Below the pieces are notes generated by a model. The model saw nothing but the letters and a program-made list of their open reading frames with translations. It searched no databases and was not told the DNA's origin. From positions 1 through 15,792 of the forward strand of contig JANNGZ010000232.1 of NCBI GenBank assembly GCA_031404155.1: a DNA stretch of 15,792 nucleotides, written 5' to 3'. Numbering within the stretch: position 1 is the stretch's first letter; each line of letters starts with the position of its first letter. The position numbers were made by a program, and so were the translations under genes. Shown one piece after another: positions 7,820 to 15,096 of this stretch. The stretch is from JANNGZ01 sp031404155. Its GTDB lineage: Bacteria > Pseudomonadota > Gammaproteobacteria > Burkholderiales > Burkholderiaceae_C.

Positions 7820-9808
7820 TCACCCGGGCTGCGCGGCGGCGGCAGTCGTCGTGCTTGCGCGCATCGCCACTTCGAAGCGATTGCGCCGGGCCTCGTCGGC
7901 CCCGCGCTGCCGGTAGTCGATGCGGGCGCCGTAACGCTCGCACAGCTCGCGGCAAATGTACAGGCCGAGGCCGGTGCCACGGCTGCGGGTGGAGAAGAAG
8001 GGCTCGAAGAGGTGGCGCTCGACATCGGGCGCGATCGGCGGCCCGTCGCTGTCCACGCTGACGCAAACCCGCGCGTGGCCCTCGCGCGCCAGGCTCAGCA
8101 CGATTGCACCCGGCGCGGCGCTGGCATGGCGCTGCGCGTTGTCCAGCAGGTTCACCAGCACGCGGCGCAGATGGTCGGGGTCGAAGACGATCGGCAGCGG
8201 CTCCGGCGGCAGCACCAGCCACAGGCGGCCGCTGTCGCCGACCTTTGTTTGCGTGGTGCGCGCCCATTCGGCGGCGCCGTCGGCCACTTCGGCGGTGGCG
8301 TCGATGACCCGCGGCGTCGGCGCGGCGCCCGGCGCCACCTCCATCACGTCGTCGACGATGCGCTTCAGGCGGTCGACGTTTTCGGCCACCATGCGGGTCA
8401 GCCGCTCCTGGCTTGGTGTGACCGCGTCCTCCTGCAGCAGCGCGTTGGCCTGCGCTATCGCGGCCAGCGGGTTGCGAATCTCGTGTGCGATGCCGGCCGA
8501 CACGCGCCCCATGGCCGCGAGCTTCTCCTGGCGCGAACGCGCCTGCACGCTGCGCTCATCCTCGACGAACAACACACAGAACTCTTCCGCCGCCTGGGCG
8601 CTATCGGCCGCGCCGCTGCCGTTGCCCGGCCGGCGCCGCGTGAATCGCGCGCGCAGGTGCAGGGTGCGCGAGGCGCCGTCGGGAAAGCTCAGGGCCACGG
8701 TACGAACCGCCTCCGGCCATTGGCCCTCTTCGAAGGCGCGCGCCACCGCCTCGTGCAATTGCGCCCAGGGCGCAAAGCCCTGCAGCTGAAACGGCGCCGC
8801 GTCGCCCAGGCCTTGCGAGGCCAGCAGGCGCCGCGCCGCCGGGTTGGCCGCGCGCACCCGCGCCCGGCGGTCCACGACGAGTACCCCGTCGCTCATCTCC
8901 TCGATCACCAGCCGGTTCAGCTGCGCCTGTTGGCGCGCGAGTTCGAGGCTGCCACGCGCGGAGAGTTCTTCGCGCGCCAGCCAGGTCGCCAGCTCACCGG
9001 CCAGCAGCGTGACAACAAAAAACCCGATGCCGGCGAAGCCCGCCTGCGCCAGCGGCAAGGTCACGTCGCTGCCGGCCACCGCGCCGTACCAGGCCGATCC
9101 GAGCAGGATCAATGTCGCCGCCGACGCGGTGGCCAGGGCCAGCAGGCGCGACATCAAGACACCGGCCATCAACACCGGCAGCACCAGCAGCGCCACAAAA
9201 TTGAAGCCCTGCCCGGCGGAGAGCAGGTGCAGGCTCGAAAAGGCCAGCAGGTCCAGGCCGATGGTCAAGGCCCACTGGGTTCGGCTCAGCCGCGTCGGCA
9301 AGCGCGACGCTGCGCCGCCGAGGCTGGGCAAGAGCCACAGGATCAACGCCAGCGACGCATACCCGATGCTGACCAATAACGGCACCAGGGCCGGCCCGAC
9401 GCCGAACACGCTGCCCACCGCCAGTGCGGCCACCAACGCGACGCCGACGCCGGCGCGGGCGCCCACGAACAACTTGAAGATGCGCTGGAACGCGTTGGCC
9501 TGCGGGGTGATCAGTCGCCGCGCCTGCCGCGACAGGAAACGACTGTTGGACGGATCGTTCGACGGCGAGGCCCAGCCCGTCTCGAGCCGCGACTCACCGC
9601 TCGACAAATCGTCGCTGGCGGAAGCGTCCACGCCGAGGGCGCCGAACCAGGACTCGTCGCGCGGCGGGTTGGGCGCGGGGTCGGTCCCGCCACGGCGGCG
9701 GTCGCCGCGGCGGCGGTCGCTATTCGGCGTGTCCGGCGCCGCGGCGTCGCGCCGCGCAGCCTCGGCTGTGGCGGCGCTGCGCCGCCGGTCGCTGGAAGGC
9801 ACCGCCAT
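7820..9808 (-). CDS. pilS: Membrane sensor histidine kinase PilS
   Basis: A 662-residue sensor kinase. Residues 1-110 form a charged, low-complexity cytoplasmic extension with RRR clusters. Residues 115-275 hold about six hydrophobic membrane segments, the PilS hallmark. A PAS-like region lies at about 295-420. The dimerisation box has the phosphoacceptor H442 (AGIAHEIRNPL). The ATPase domain has an N-box with N553, D556 and N557 (NLLDNAQRHA) and a GTGLGLYICREL box (611-622). The G1 box reads SDGPPI where DNGPGI is usual. It should phosphorylate PilR, encoded 36 bp downstream. The start at 9808 overlaps the preceding stop by one base (TGATG); an upstream frame to 9913 would overlap that gene fully and is rejected. 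Confidence 0.9.
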   Translation of the reverse strand: MAVPSSDRRRSAATAEAARRDAAAPDTPNSDRRRGDRRRGGTDPAPNPPRDESWFGALGVDASASDDLSSGESRLETGWASPSNDPSNSRFLSRQARRLITPQANAFQRIFKLFVGARAGVGVALVAALAVGSVFGVGPALVPLLVSIGYASLALILWLLPSLGGAASRLPTRLSRTQWALTIGLDLLAFSSLHLLSAGQGFNFVALLVLPVLMAGVLMSRLLALATASAATLILLGSAWYGAVAGSDVTLPLAQAGFAGIGFFVVTLLAGELATWLAREELSARGSLELARQQAQLNRLVIEEMSDGVLVVDRRARVRAANPAARRLLASQGLGDAAPFQLQGFAPWAQLHEAVARAFEEGQWPEAVRTVALSFPDGASRTLHLRARFTRRRPGNGSGAADSAQAAEEFCVLFVEDERSVQARSRQEKLAAMGRVSAGIAHEIRNPLAAIAQANALLQEDAVTPSQERLTRMVAENVDRLKRIVDDVMEVAPGAAPTPRVIDATAEVADGAAEWARTTQTKVGDSGRLWLVLPPEPLPIVFDPDHLRRVLVNLLDNAQRHASAAPGAIVLSLAREGHARVCVSVDSDGPPIAPDVERHLFEPFFSTRSRGTGLGLYICRELCERYGARIDYRQRGADEARRNRFEVAMRASTTTAAAAQPG

Positions 9809-10044
9809 CAGGATTTGCGCGGCCCGGCGTCGCGATGGGCCACGCTGCAAAAGGTTTGCCCGCTGCCGAGCAAGGCATCGCCGCGTGGCAGGTGCACCCC
9901 GCAGTGGGCGCAAACGACCATCGCTTGCGGCTGCGCCGGCCCCGGGGTGGTGCCACCGCCGCGCGGCGATGGCGGCCGCGGCCTGCGGGCCAGCATCAAC
10001 CAGAGCACCAGCACCACGACACCCAGCACGAGCAGGTATTTCAT
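9808..10044 (-). CDS. PP0621-family small membrane-anchored zinc-ribbon-like protein
   Basis: A 78-residue protein: one N-terminal hydrophobic segment (3-19), a Gly/Pro-rich linker, then a C45-x2-C48 ... C66-x3-H70 set (CAHCGVHLPRGD, FCSVAH) that could bind one zinc ion. This matches the PP0621-type family commonly found beside pilS in betaproteobacteria. Its function is unknown. It overlaps pilS by one base, so it is probably co-translated with the sensor and could modulate it (inference). An AAGAG lies directly against the ATG, too close to be a good ribosome site. Confidence 0.82.
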   Translation of the reverse strand: MKYLLVLGVVVLVLWLMLARRPRPPSPRGGGTTPGPAQPQAMVVCAHCGVHLPRGDALLGSGQTFCSVAHRDAGPRKS

Positions 10045-10107
10045 CTCTTCATTTTCAAGTTAGTCATCGGGGCTCACTTCGGCGCGCACACAGAGGCAAG
10101 CATCGAG

Positions 10108-10956
10108 TCAGGCCACCGCGCCGCGGCGCAACAGCACCTCGAAGACGAAGCGCGAGCCGACATAAGCGAGCAGCAGCAGCAAGGCACCTGCATAGAGCCA
10201 GCGCACCGCGTGTTTGCCGCGCCAGCCGCGCCAATGGCGCCCGACCACGAGTACCGCGAAGGTGCCCCAGCCGAGCAGCGACAACACCGTCTTGTGGTCC
10301 CAGCGCCAGGGCGACGCGAACACCACGCCGAACAGCAGCGCTGCACTCAGCACCACGAAGCCGGCCTCGACAAAACGAAAGGTCAGCCGCTCCAGGCGCA
10401 GCAGGGGCAGGCCCAGCGGCCCCGCGCCGTCACGCAGGGCCTTCAGGCGCAGGCGCCTCTCGGCGCTGCCGAGCAGCCAGGCATGCAGCAGCGCAACACC
10501 GAACAGGCCGTAGGACACCACCCCGAGCATCCAGTGCAGCGGCAACCAGGGCGACCCGGTGTGCGTCGGCACCTCGCCCGGATAGAGCAGTGCCAGCAAC
10601 GCCGAGAACCCACCCGCAGCAGCGAGTGCGCGCCGCACCGCGGGCAGCGGCACGAAGCGGCTCTCCACCGCATGCACCGCGATCACCAGCCACACCGTGA
10701 GCGAGAGCACCGGTGCAAAGCCGAAACGCACGCCGACCTGCGCCGCGCCGAACGCGCCCACGTGCAGCAGCAAAGCCAATGCGTGCATCACCCAGCCGAC
10801 GCCGAGCGCCAGGCTGGGCCAGCGAGGCGGCGCCGCCTCGGGCGCATTCGCGCGCGCGACCGCGGCGACCGGCAGTGCGGCAACGCCGTATCCGAGCAGC
10901 GCAAACAGGCCGACCCACAAGGGCCAAGCGTGCACAAACTCGGACGATAGAATCAT
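10108..10956 (-). CDS. Cytochrome c assembly / YpjD-CcsA-like inner-membrane protein
   Basis: A 282-residue protein with about eight membrane segments (near 10-33, 48-70, 79-95, 110-125, 140-162, 197-214, 222-240, 252-274). It belongs to the Cytochrom_C_asm superfamily, whose CcsA/CcmC members handle haem for cytochrome c maturation. The stretch SPWRWDHKTVLSLLGW (215-230) is a degenerate relative of the tryptophan-rich haem motif and resembles E. coli YpjD (CorE). The haem role is therefore inferred and a YpjD-like function is equally possible. The open frame extends further upstream across ffh. The start at 10956 is chosen because the protein becomes hydrophobic and family-like from there and because ffh starts divergently 49 bp away. 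It is the first gene of the pilS-pilR-ampD run. Confidence 0.85.
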   Translation of the reverse strand: MILSSEFVHAWPLWVGLFALLGYGVAALPVAAVARANAPEAAPPRWPSLALGVGWVMHALALLLHVGAFGAAQVGVRFGFAPVLSLTVWLVIAVHAVESRFVPLPAVRRALAAAGGFSALLALLYPGEVPTHTGSPWLPLHWMLGVVSYGLFGVALLHAWLLGSAERRLRLKALRDGAGPLGLPLLRLERLTFRFVEAGFVVLSAALLFGVVFASPWRWDHKTVLSLLGWGTFAVLVVGRHWRGWRGKHAVRWLYAGALLLLLAYVGSRFVFEVLLRRGAVA

Positions 10957-10985
10957 CCGGACAGTGTACTGACGCGGTTCATTTC

Positions 10986-11012
10986 TCGATGGCCGCGGCC
11001 CCTCGATGGCCA
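10986..11012 (+). repeat. Direct repeat CTCGATGGCC around the ffh start
   Basis: CTCGATGGCC occurs at 10986-10995 and 11003-11012. The second copy carries the ffh ATG. The first offers an ATG at 10989 in another frame, opening a 61-codon reading frame that overlaps ffh. Confidence 0.6.
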
Positions 11013-12421
11013 GCAACCTCACCGACCGCCTCTCGCGCCTCGTCAAGACGATGCGCGGCCAGGCTCGCATCACCGAAAGCAACGTCTCCGACATGCTGCG
11101 CGAGGTGCGCATGGCGCTGCTCGAGGCGGACGTGGCGCTGCCGGTGGTGCGCGAGTTCATTGCGCGGGTGAAGGACAAGGCGCTCGGCCAGGACGTGGTC
11201 GGCTCGCTCAATCCGGGCCAGGCACTGGTGGGCGTGGTGCACCGAGAACTCGCCGCGACCATGGGTGCCGCGGGCGCGGAAGGCTCCGCTTCGCGTCCCG
11301 TGGCCGACATCAACCTCGCCGCGCAGCCGCCGGCGGTGATCCTGATGGCCGGCCTGCAAGGCGCGGGCAAGACCACGACCACCGCGAAGCTGGCCAAGCA
11401 CCTGATCGAGAAGCGCAAGAAAAAGGTGCTCACCGTGTCGGCCGACGTTTACCGGCCGGCGGCGATCGAGCAACTCAAGATGGTGACCCGGCAGGCCGGC
11501 GCCGAATGGTTCGCGAGCACGCCGGAGCAAAAACCACGCGACATCGCCCTGGCCGCACTGGACTACGCCAAGCGCCACTACTTCGACGTGCTGCTGGTCG
11601 ACACTGCCGGGCGGCTCGCGATCGACGAGGCCTTGATGGCCGAGATCCGCGAGCTGCACGCCGCGCTGAACCCGGTCGAGACCCTGTTTGTCGTCGACGC
11701 GATGCAGGGCCAGGATGCGGTCAACACCGCCAAGGCGTTCAAGGAGGCGTTGCCGCTCACCGGCATCGTGCTGACCAAACTCGACGGCGACTCGCGCGGC
11801 GGCGCGGCGCTGTCGGTGCGCCAGGTGACCGGCGCGCCGATTAAGTTTGCCGGGGTGTCGGAAAAAATCGACGGTCTCGAGGTCTTTGACGCCGAACGCC
11901 ATGCCGGCCGCGTGCTCGGCATGGGCGACATCGTCGCGCTGGTTGAGGAGGTGCAAAAGGGTGTCAACCTCGATGCCGCGAAAAAGCTCGCCGACAAGGT
12001 CAAGGCCGGCGACAGCTTCGACCTCAACGACTTCCTGACCCAGATCTCGCAGATGAAGAAGATGGGCGGCCTGGGCGGGCTGCTGGACAAGCTGCCGAGC
12101 CAGCTCACCTCGCGCGCCGGCAACATCGGCCAGGCCGACATGGACCGCGCCGAGCGTGACGTACGCCGCATGGAAGGCATCATTCATTCGATGACGCCGC
12201 AAGAGCGCCGCAAACCCGACCTGCTCAAGGCCAGCCGCAAGCGCCGCATCGCCGCCGGCGCCGGCGTACAGGTTCAGGAAGTGAACCGCCTGCTCAACCA
12301 GTTTGAGCAGATGCAGGGGATGATGAAAAAGATGAAGGGCGGCGGCCTGATGAAGATGATGAAACGCATGGGGGGTGGCATGGGCGGCGGCGGCATGGGC
12401 GGATTCGGCCCGCCGCGCTGA
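11006..12421 (+). CDS. ffh: Signal recognition particle GTPase Ffh (SRP54)
   Basis: A 471-residue SRP protein that binds 4.5S RNA and signal peptides and delivers ribosomes to FtsY. The N-domain occupies about 1-90. The GTPase domain has G1 GLQGAGKT (116-123), DTAGR (199-203), TKLDGD (257-262) and the SRP insertion box. The methionine-rich M domain runs from about 325 to the end, with the RNA-binding helix-turn-helix around SRKRRIAAGAG (410-420) and a Gly/Met tail MMKRMGGGMGGGGMGG. The length is normal. It is divergent from the cytochrome-assembly gene across 49 bp. There is no clear Shine-Dalgarno, and a 10-bp repeat places an out-of-frame ATG 17 bp upstream. Its receptor gene ftsY lies 966 bp downstream on the opposite strand. 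Confidence 0.97.
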   Translation: MASNLTDRLSRLVKTMRGQARITESNVSDMLREVRMALLEADVALPVVREFIARVKDKALGQDVVGSLNPGQALVGVVHRELAATMGAAGAEGSASRPVADINLAAQPPAVILMAGLQGAGKTTTTAKLAKHLIEKRKKKVLTVSADVYRPAAIEQLKMVTRQAGAEWFASTPEQKPRDIALAALDYAKRHYFDVLLVDTAGRLAIDEALMAEIRELHAALNPVETLFVVDAMQGQDAVNTAKAFKEALPLTGIVLTKLDGDSRGGAALSVRQVTGAPIKFAGVSEKIDGLEVFDAERHAGRVLGMGDIVALVEEVQKGVNLDAAKKLADKVKAGDSFDLNDFLTQISQMKKMGGLGGLLDKLPSQLTSRAGNIGQADMDRAERDVRRMEGIIHSMTPQERRKPDLLKASRKRRIAAGAGVQVQEVNRLLNQFEQMQGMMKKMKGGGLMKMMKRMGGGMGGGGMGGFGPPR

Positions 12422-12500
12422 TACCGCTGGTCACTATTGGGGCTTGCTGGCGGAGCTGGCCAGCGCTACGGTTGCGCTTCCGCACTTGCTGCCCGACCTC

Positions 12501-13295
12501 ATGACCCTGCAATCCTGGATCGCCTTCGCCGCAATTGCTGGTCTTCTTGTCCTGGCGGCGTTGTGGTGGCGGCGGCCGCGCGGCGACAGCGCCAGCCGCT
12601 CGCTCGAAGCCATGGACACGATTGCGGCCTGGCCGCCGGAGCCGACCCGCATCATGAGCACGCACGAGCGGCTCGCCTACCACGCCCTCGTCGCGGCCCT
12701 GCCCGACACCATCGTGCTGGCCCAGGTGCCGCTGGCTCGCTTCGTCAAGGTACCGCGCCGCCACTCCTACACCGAGTGGATCAAGCGGGTCGGGCATGTG
12801 AGTGCGGACTTTGTGGTTTGCGACCGTGCGTCGATGGTGCTGGCGGTGATCTCGCTGCGGAGCAAAAACGACAGCGAGCGCAGCCAGCGCCGGCATGCCC
12901 GCAAGGCCCGCGTGCTGGAAGCCGCCGGCATCGTCTCGGTGGTCTGGAACGAGGGGGCGATTCCAGGGCCGGAGGCGGTGCGCAGCGCCGTCTTGCCACG
13001 CGAGGAGACACCCGCGCGAGCGCCGGCGCCGATCGCCGCGCCGGCGTCGTCGCCGCTGGTGGTGGGCCTGTCCACGCTGCCACTGCCCAGCGCCTCGGCC
13101 AACGAAGCCATGCCACCCGAACTCGCCGCGAGCCTCAGCTTCACCGACCCGCCGCCGTCGACCTGGTTCGACGAGTTCGAGTCGTCGCCCGCGCCTTTGG
13201 GTGCCGTGCCGACGGATGCCCCGAAGCAGGGGGAGAAGGCGGGCAACCCGCGCTCGCTGGTGCCGCCGCCGCTGACGCCGGTGCCTCGCGGCTGA
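12501..13295 (+). CDS. DUF2726 domain protein with N-terminal membrane anchor
   Basis: A 264-residue protein. One hydrophobic segment (5-23) followed by WWRRPR gives a likely inner-membrane anchor with a cytoplasmic body. Residues about 50-150 match the DUF2726 pattern (THERLAYHAL, VPLARFVKV, SADFVVCD, AAGIVSVVW), a family linked to restriction-endonuclease-like folds. The expected acidic residue in the ViELD strand is absent (VISLRS), so nuclease activity is doubtful. The C-terminal third is Pro/Ala-rich and likely disordered. The start at 12501 puts the anchor at the N-terminus; an in-frame ATG at 12375 would overlap ffh by 47 bp and is less likely. It lies 79 bp after ffh. Function unknown. 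Confidence 0.8.
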   Translation: MTLQSWIAFAAIAGLLVLAALWWRRPRGDSASRSLEAMDTIAAWPPEPTRIMSTHERLAYHALVAALPDTIVLAQVPLARFVKVPRRHSYTEWIKRVGHVSADFVVCDRASMVLAVISLRSKNDSERSQRRHARKARVLEAAGIVSVVWNEGAIPGPEAVRSAVLPREETPARAPAPIAAPASSPLVVGLSTLPLPSASANEAMPPELAASLSFTDPPPSTWFDEFESSPAPLGAVPTDAPKQGEKAGNPRSLVPPPLTPVPRG

Positions 13296-13302
13296 TCTCG
13301 CA

Positions 13303-13386
13303 CCGCGCGGCAGCGCGGCGGCGCAACGGTGGCGTTGTCGTCGTGCGTTGTCCCGTCGTGCCGGCGGCTGCCGGCGGCTGCCGGCC
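13303..13386. repeat. Convergent gap: small hairpin and 10-bp tandem repeat beside ftsY stop
   Basis: Between the convergent DUF2726 gene and ftsY lie a CCGCGC-GGCA-GCGCGG hairpin (13303-13318) and a tandem repeat of TGCCGGCGGC (two full copies from 13359 and a partial third) that ends at the ftsY stop. No T-run, so no standard terminator can be called. Confidence 0.55.
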
Positions 13387-14463
13387 TCAGTTCAGAAGCG
13401 CTTGGGCAAACTCGCGTGCGTCAAAGCTCTCCAGATCCTCGAGCCTTTCGCCGACACCGATGAAGTAGACCGGCACCGCGCCACCGGCACGCTCGCGCGC
13501 CCACAAGGCAATCGCCGCCAGCACGCCGCCCTTGGCGGTGCCGTCGAGCTTGGTCACGATCAGCCCGGTGAGCGACAGCGCTTCGTCGAAAGCCCGCACC
13601 TGGGCCAGAGCGTTCTGGCCGGTGTTGCCGTCCACCACCAGCAACACTTCATGCGGTGCGCCCGCCATGGCTTTGCCGATCGTGCGTTTGATCTTTTTCA
13701 GCTCCTCCATCAGGTGCGTCTGCGTCGGCAGGCGGCCGGCGGTGTCGGCGATCACCACGTCGCAGCCCCGCGCCGCACCCGCCACCACCGCGTCGAAGCT
13801 GACCGCGGCGGGGTCGCCACCTTCCTGGCTCACGATCTCGACGCGGTTGCGGCCGGCCCACACGCTGAGCTGCTCGCGCGCCGCGGCGCGGAAGGTGTCG
13901 GCCGCGGCGAGCAGCACCTTCTGCTCGGCCGCGGCGAGATGGCGCGTGAGCTTGCCGATGCTGGTGGTTTTGCCGGCACCATTGACCCCGACCACCATCA
14001 TCACGGTGGGTGTTGCGGCACCCACCGCGAGGGGCCGCTGGAGTGGTGCGAGCAGGTCGGCAATCGCGTCGGCGAGCAATGCCTTCACCGCGTCGGGCTC
14101 ACTCGCCTTCTCGTCCTTGACCCGGCGCTTGAGGTCGGCGAGCAGGAACGCGGTGGCCTTGACGCCGGCGTCGGCCATCAGCAAGGCGGCTTCGAGTTCT
14201 TCGTAGAGTGCCTCGTCTATGAGGGTGCCGGTGAACACCTGGGCGATGCCCGAACCCGTTTGGCGCAGGCCGGCGCGAAGGCGATCGAACCAGGCCGCGC
14301 GCGGTGGCGCTGGCGATGTGGCGGCCGCGACCGTCGTCGGCGAGGCCACCTCGGACGCCGTGGGTGGAACCGGTATCTCCGGCACCACAGCCGGCGTCAC
14401 GGAAACCGCCGGCGCCGCTGCCGTGTCAACAGGCGGCGCCTTCTTCTTGAAGAAGCTGAACAT
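13387..14463 (-). CDS. ftsY: SRP receptor GTPase FtsY
   Basis: A 358-residue receptor that docks SRP-ribosome complexes at the inner membrane and hydrolyses GTP with Ffh. A lysine motif MFSFFKKK is followed by a short Ala/Pro/Val-rich A region (about 10-55), much shorter than the acidic one of E. coli. The N domain lies at about 57-145. The GTPase domain has G1 GVNGAGKT (159-166), DTAGR (240-244), TKLDGTAKGG (304-313) and the closing FIGVGERLEDLESFD. The start at 14463 is chosen because MFSFFKKK is the usual betaproteobacterial N-terminus; the frame extends to 14511. There is no Shine-Dalgarno; instead a perfect 7-bp hairpin lies 13 bases upstream. Convergent with ffh and DUF2726, and divergent from the tRNA gene. 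Confidence 0.96.
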   Translation of the reverse strand: MFSFFKKKAPPVDTAAAPAVSVTPAVVPEIPVPPTASEVASPTTVAAATSPAPPRAAWFDRLRAGLRQTGSGIAQVFTGTLIDEALYEELEAALLMADAGVKATAFLLADLKRRVKDEKASEPDAVKALLADAIADLLAPLQRPLAVGAATPTVMMVVGVNGAGKTTSIGKLTRHLAAAEQKVLLAAADTFRAAAREQLSVWAGRNRVEIVSQEGGDPAAVSFDAVVAGAARGCDVVIADTAGRLPTQTHLMEELKKIKRTIGKAMAGAPHEVLLVVDGNTGQNALAQVRAFDEALSLTGLIVTKLDGTAKGGVLAAIALWARERAGGAVPVYFIGVGERLEDLESFDAREFAQALLN

Positions 14464-14476
14464 GGGTGGGTTGGTG

Positions 14477-14493
14477 GGGTGGCCGTGCCACCC
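14477..14493 (-). promoter_or_regulatory. Hairpin in the ftsY leader
   Basis: GGGTGGC (14477-14483), a three-base loop and GCCACCC (14487-14493) form a perfect 7-bp stem ending 13 bases before the ftsY ATG. It may affect initiation on this leader, which has no Shine-Dalgarno. Confidence 0.5.
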
Positions 14494-14497
14494 GAAG

Positions 14498-14525
14498 TGG
14501 AAACGACGCATGGCCTCGATATAAT
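14498..14525 (+). promoter_or_regulatory. Predicted promoter of the tRNA gene
   Basis: TGGAAA (14498-14503), a 16-bp spacer and a perfect TATAAT (14520-14525), followed by a G+C-rich discriminator CGCGGGC. The discriminator is typical of stable-RNA promoters under stringent control. The tRNA starts 11 bases after the -10 element. Confidence 0.7.
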
Positions 14526-14535
14526 CGCGGGCTCA

Positions 14536-14612
<77 letters not shown>

Positions 14613-14620
14613 AATTCCTG

Positions 14621-14653
14621 CGGCCCGGGCTCCTGCGCGGGCCGTTTTTGTTT
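14621..14653 (+). terminator. Rho-independent terminator of the tRNA
   Basis: A CGGCCCG/CGGGCCG 7-bp stem (14621-14627 with 14638-14644) with a ten-base loop, followed by TTTTTGTTT. It lies nine bases after the tRNA CCA end. Confidence 0.88.
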
Positions 14654-14708
14654 CGACAGCGCGGGCGCCACCCGGGCGAATCGATTCCACAGCCACCGGA
14701 TCAACACC

Positions 14709-15089
14709 ATGCTTCGCTGTGCACTGCTTGCCGCCGCCCTCGTGACGGTCTCTTTGCCTGCCGCCGCGCAGGTTCAGCGCAACTTTCCGCAGAACGCGCT
14801 GCGGGGCGAACTGGCCTTTGCGCAGCCACCCGAGGCGTTGCTCAACGGCCAACCGGCACGCTTGGCACCGGGCTCTCGCATCCGCGGCGAAAACAACATG
14901 CTGGTGATGTCGGCCGCGCTGGCGGGCTCCAAGGCCGTCGTGCACTACACGGTAGACGAACTGGGGCTGGTCAAGGACGTATGGATCCTGCGCCCGGAGG
15001 AACTGGCGAAGAAGCCCTGGCCGACGACGCTGAAGGACGCGCAGGCCTGGCGCTTCGATCCAACCGCGCAGGCCTGGACCAAACCCTGA
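14709..15089 (+). CDS. Conserved exported protein of unknown function upstream of miaB
   Basis: A 126-residue protein with a clear signal peptide: a short basic start, a hydrophobic core (4-17) and AAA before a likely cut at residue 20/21, leaving about 106 periplasmic residues. The mature part has RNFPQNALRGEL, an ARLAPGSRIRGENN turn, a YTVDELGLVKDVWILRP strand pair and a closing AWRFDPTAQAW. I recall similar proteins beside miaB in Burkholderiales, but I know no function. It ends seven bases before miaB, suggesting co-transcription. A GGA lies upstream of the ATG as a weak ribosome site. Confidence 0.78.
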   Translation: MLRCALLAAALVTVSLPAAAQVQRNFPQNALRGELAFAQPPEALLNGQPARLAPGSRIRGENNMLVMSAALAGSKAVVHYTVDELGLVKDVWILRPEELAKKPWPTTLKDAQAWRFDPTAQAWTKP

Positions 15090-15096
15090 GCCTGCG

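Noticed and set aside
8844..10700. Plus-strand 618-codon Arg/Ala-rich frame across pilS and its upstream genes
   Set aside because: It spans three genes on the other strand and its arginine/alanine composition is typical of a false frame in GC-rich DNA.
10957..11433. N-terminal extension of the cytochrome-assembly protein over the ffh gene
   Set aside because: The extension is antisense to the Ffh N and G domains and lacks membrane segments; the family-like protein begins at 10956.
10979..12202. Minus-strand 407-codon frame opposite ffh
   Set aside because: Antisense shadow of a conserved GTPase gene; no motifs.
13359..13386. 10-bp tandem repeat as an attachment site or iteron
   Set aside because: Fewer than three copies, pure GC-rich simple sequence, and no integrase or replication gene nearby.
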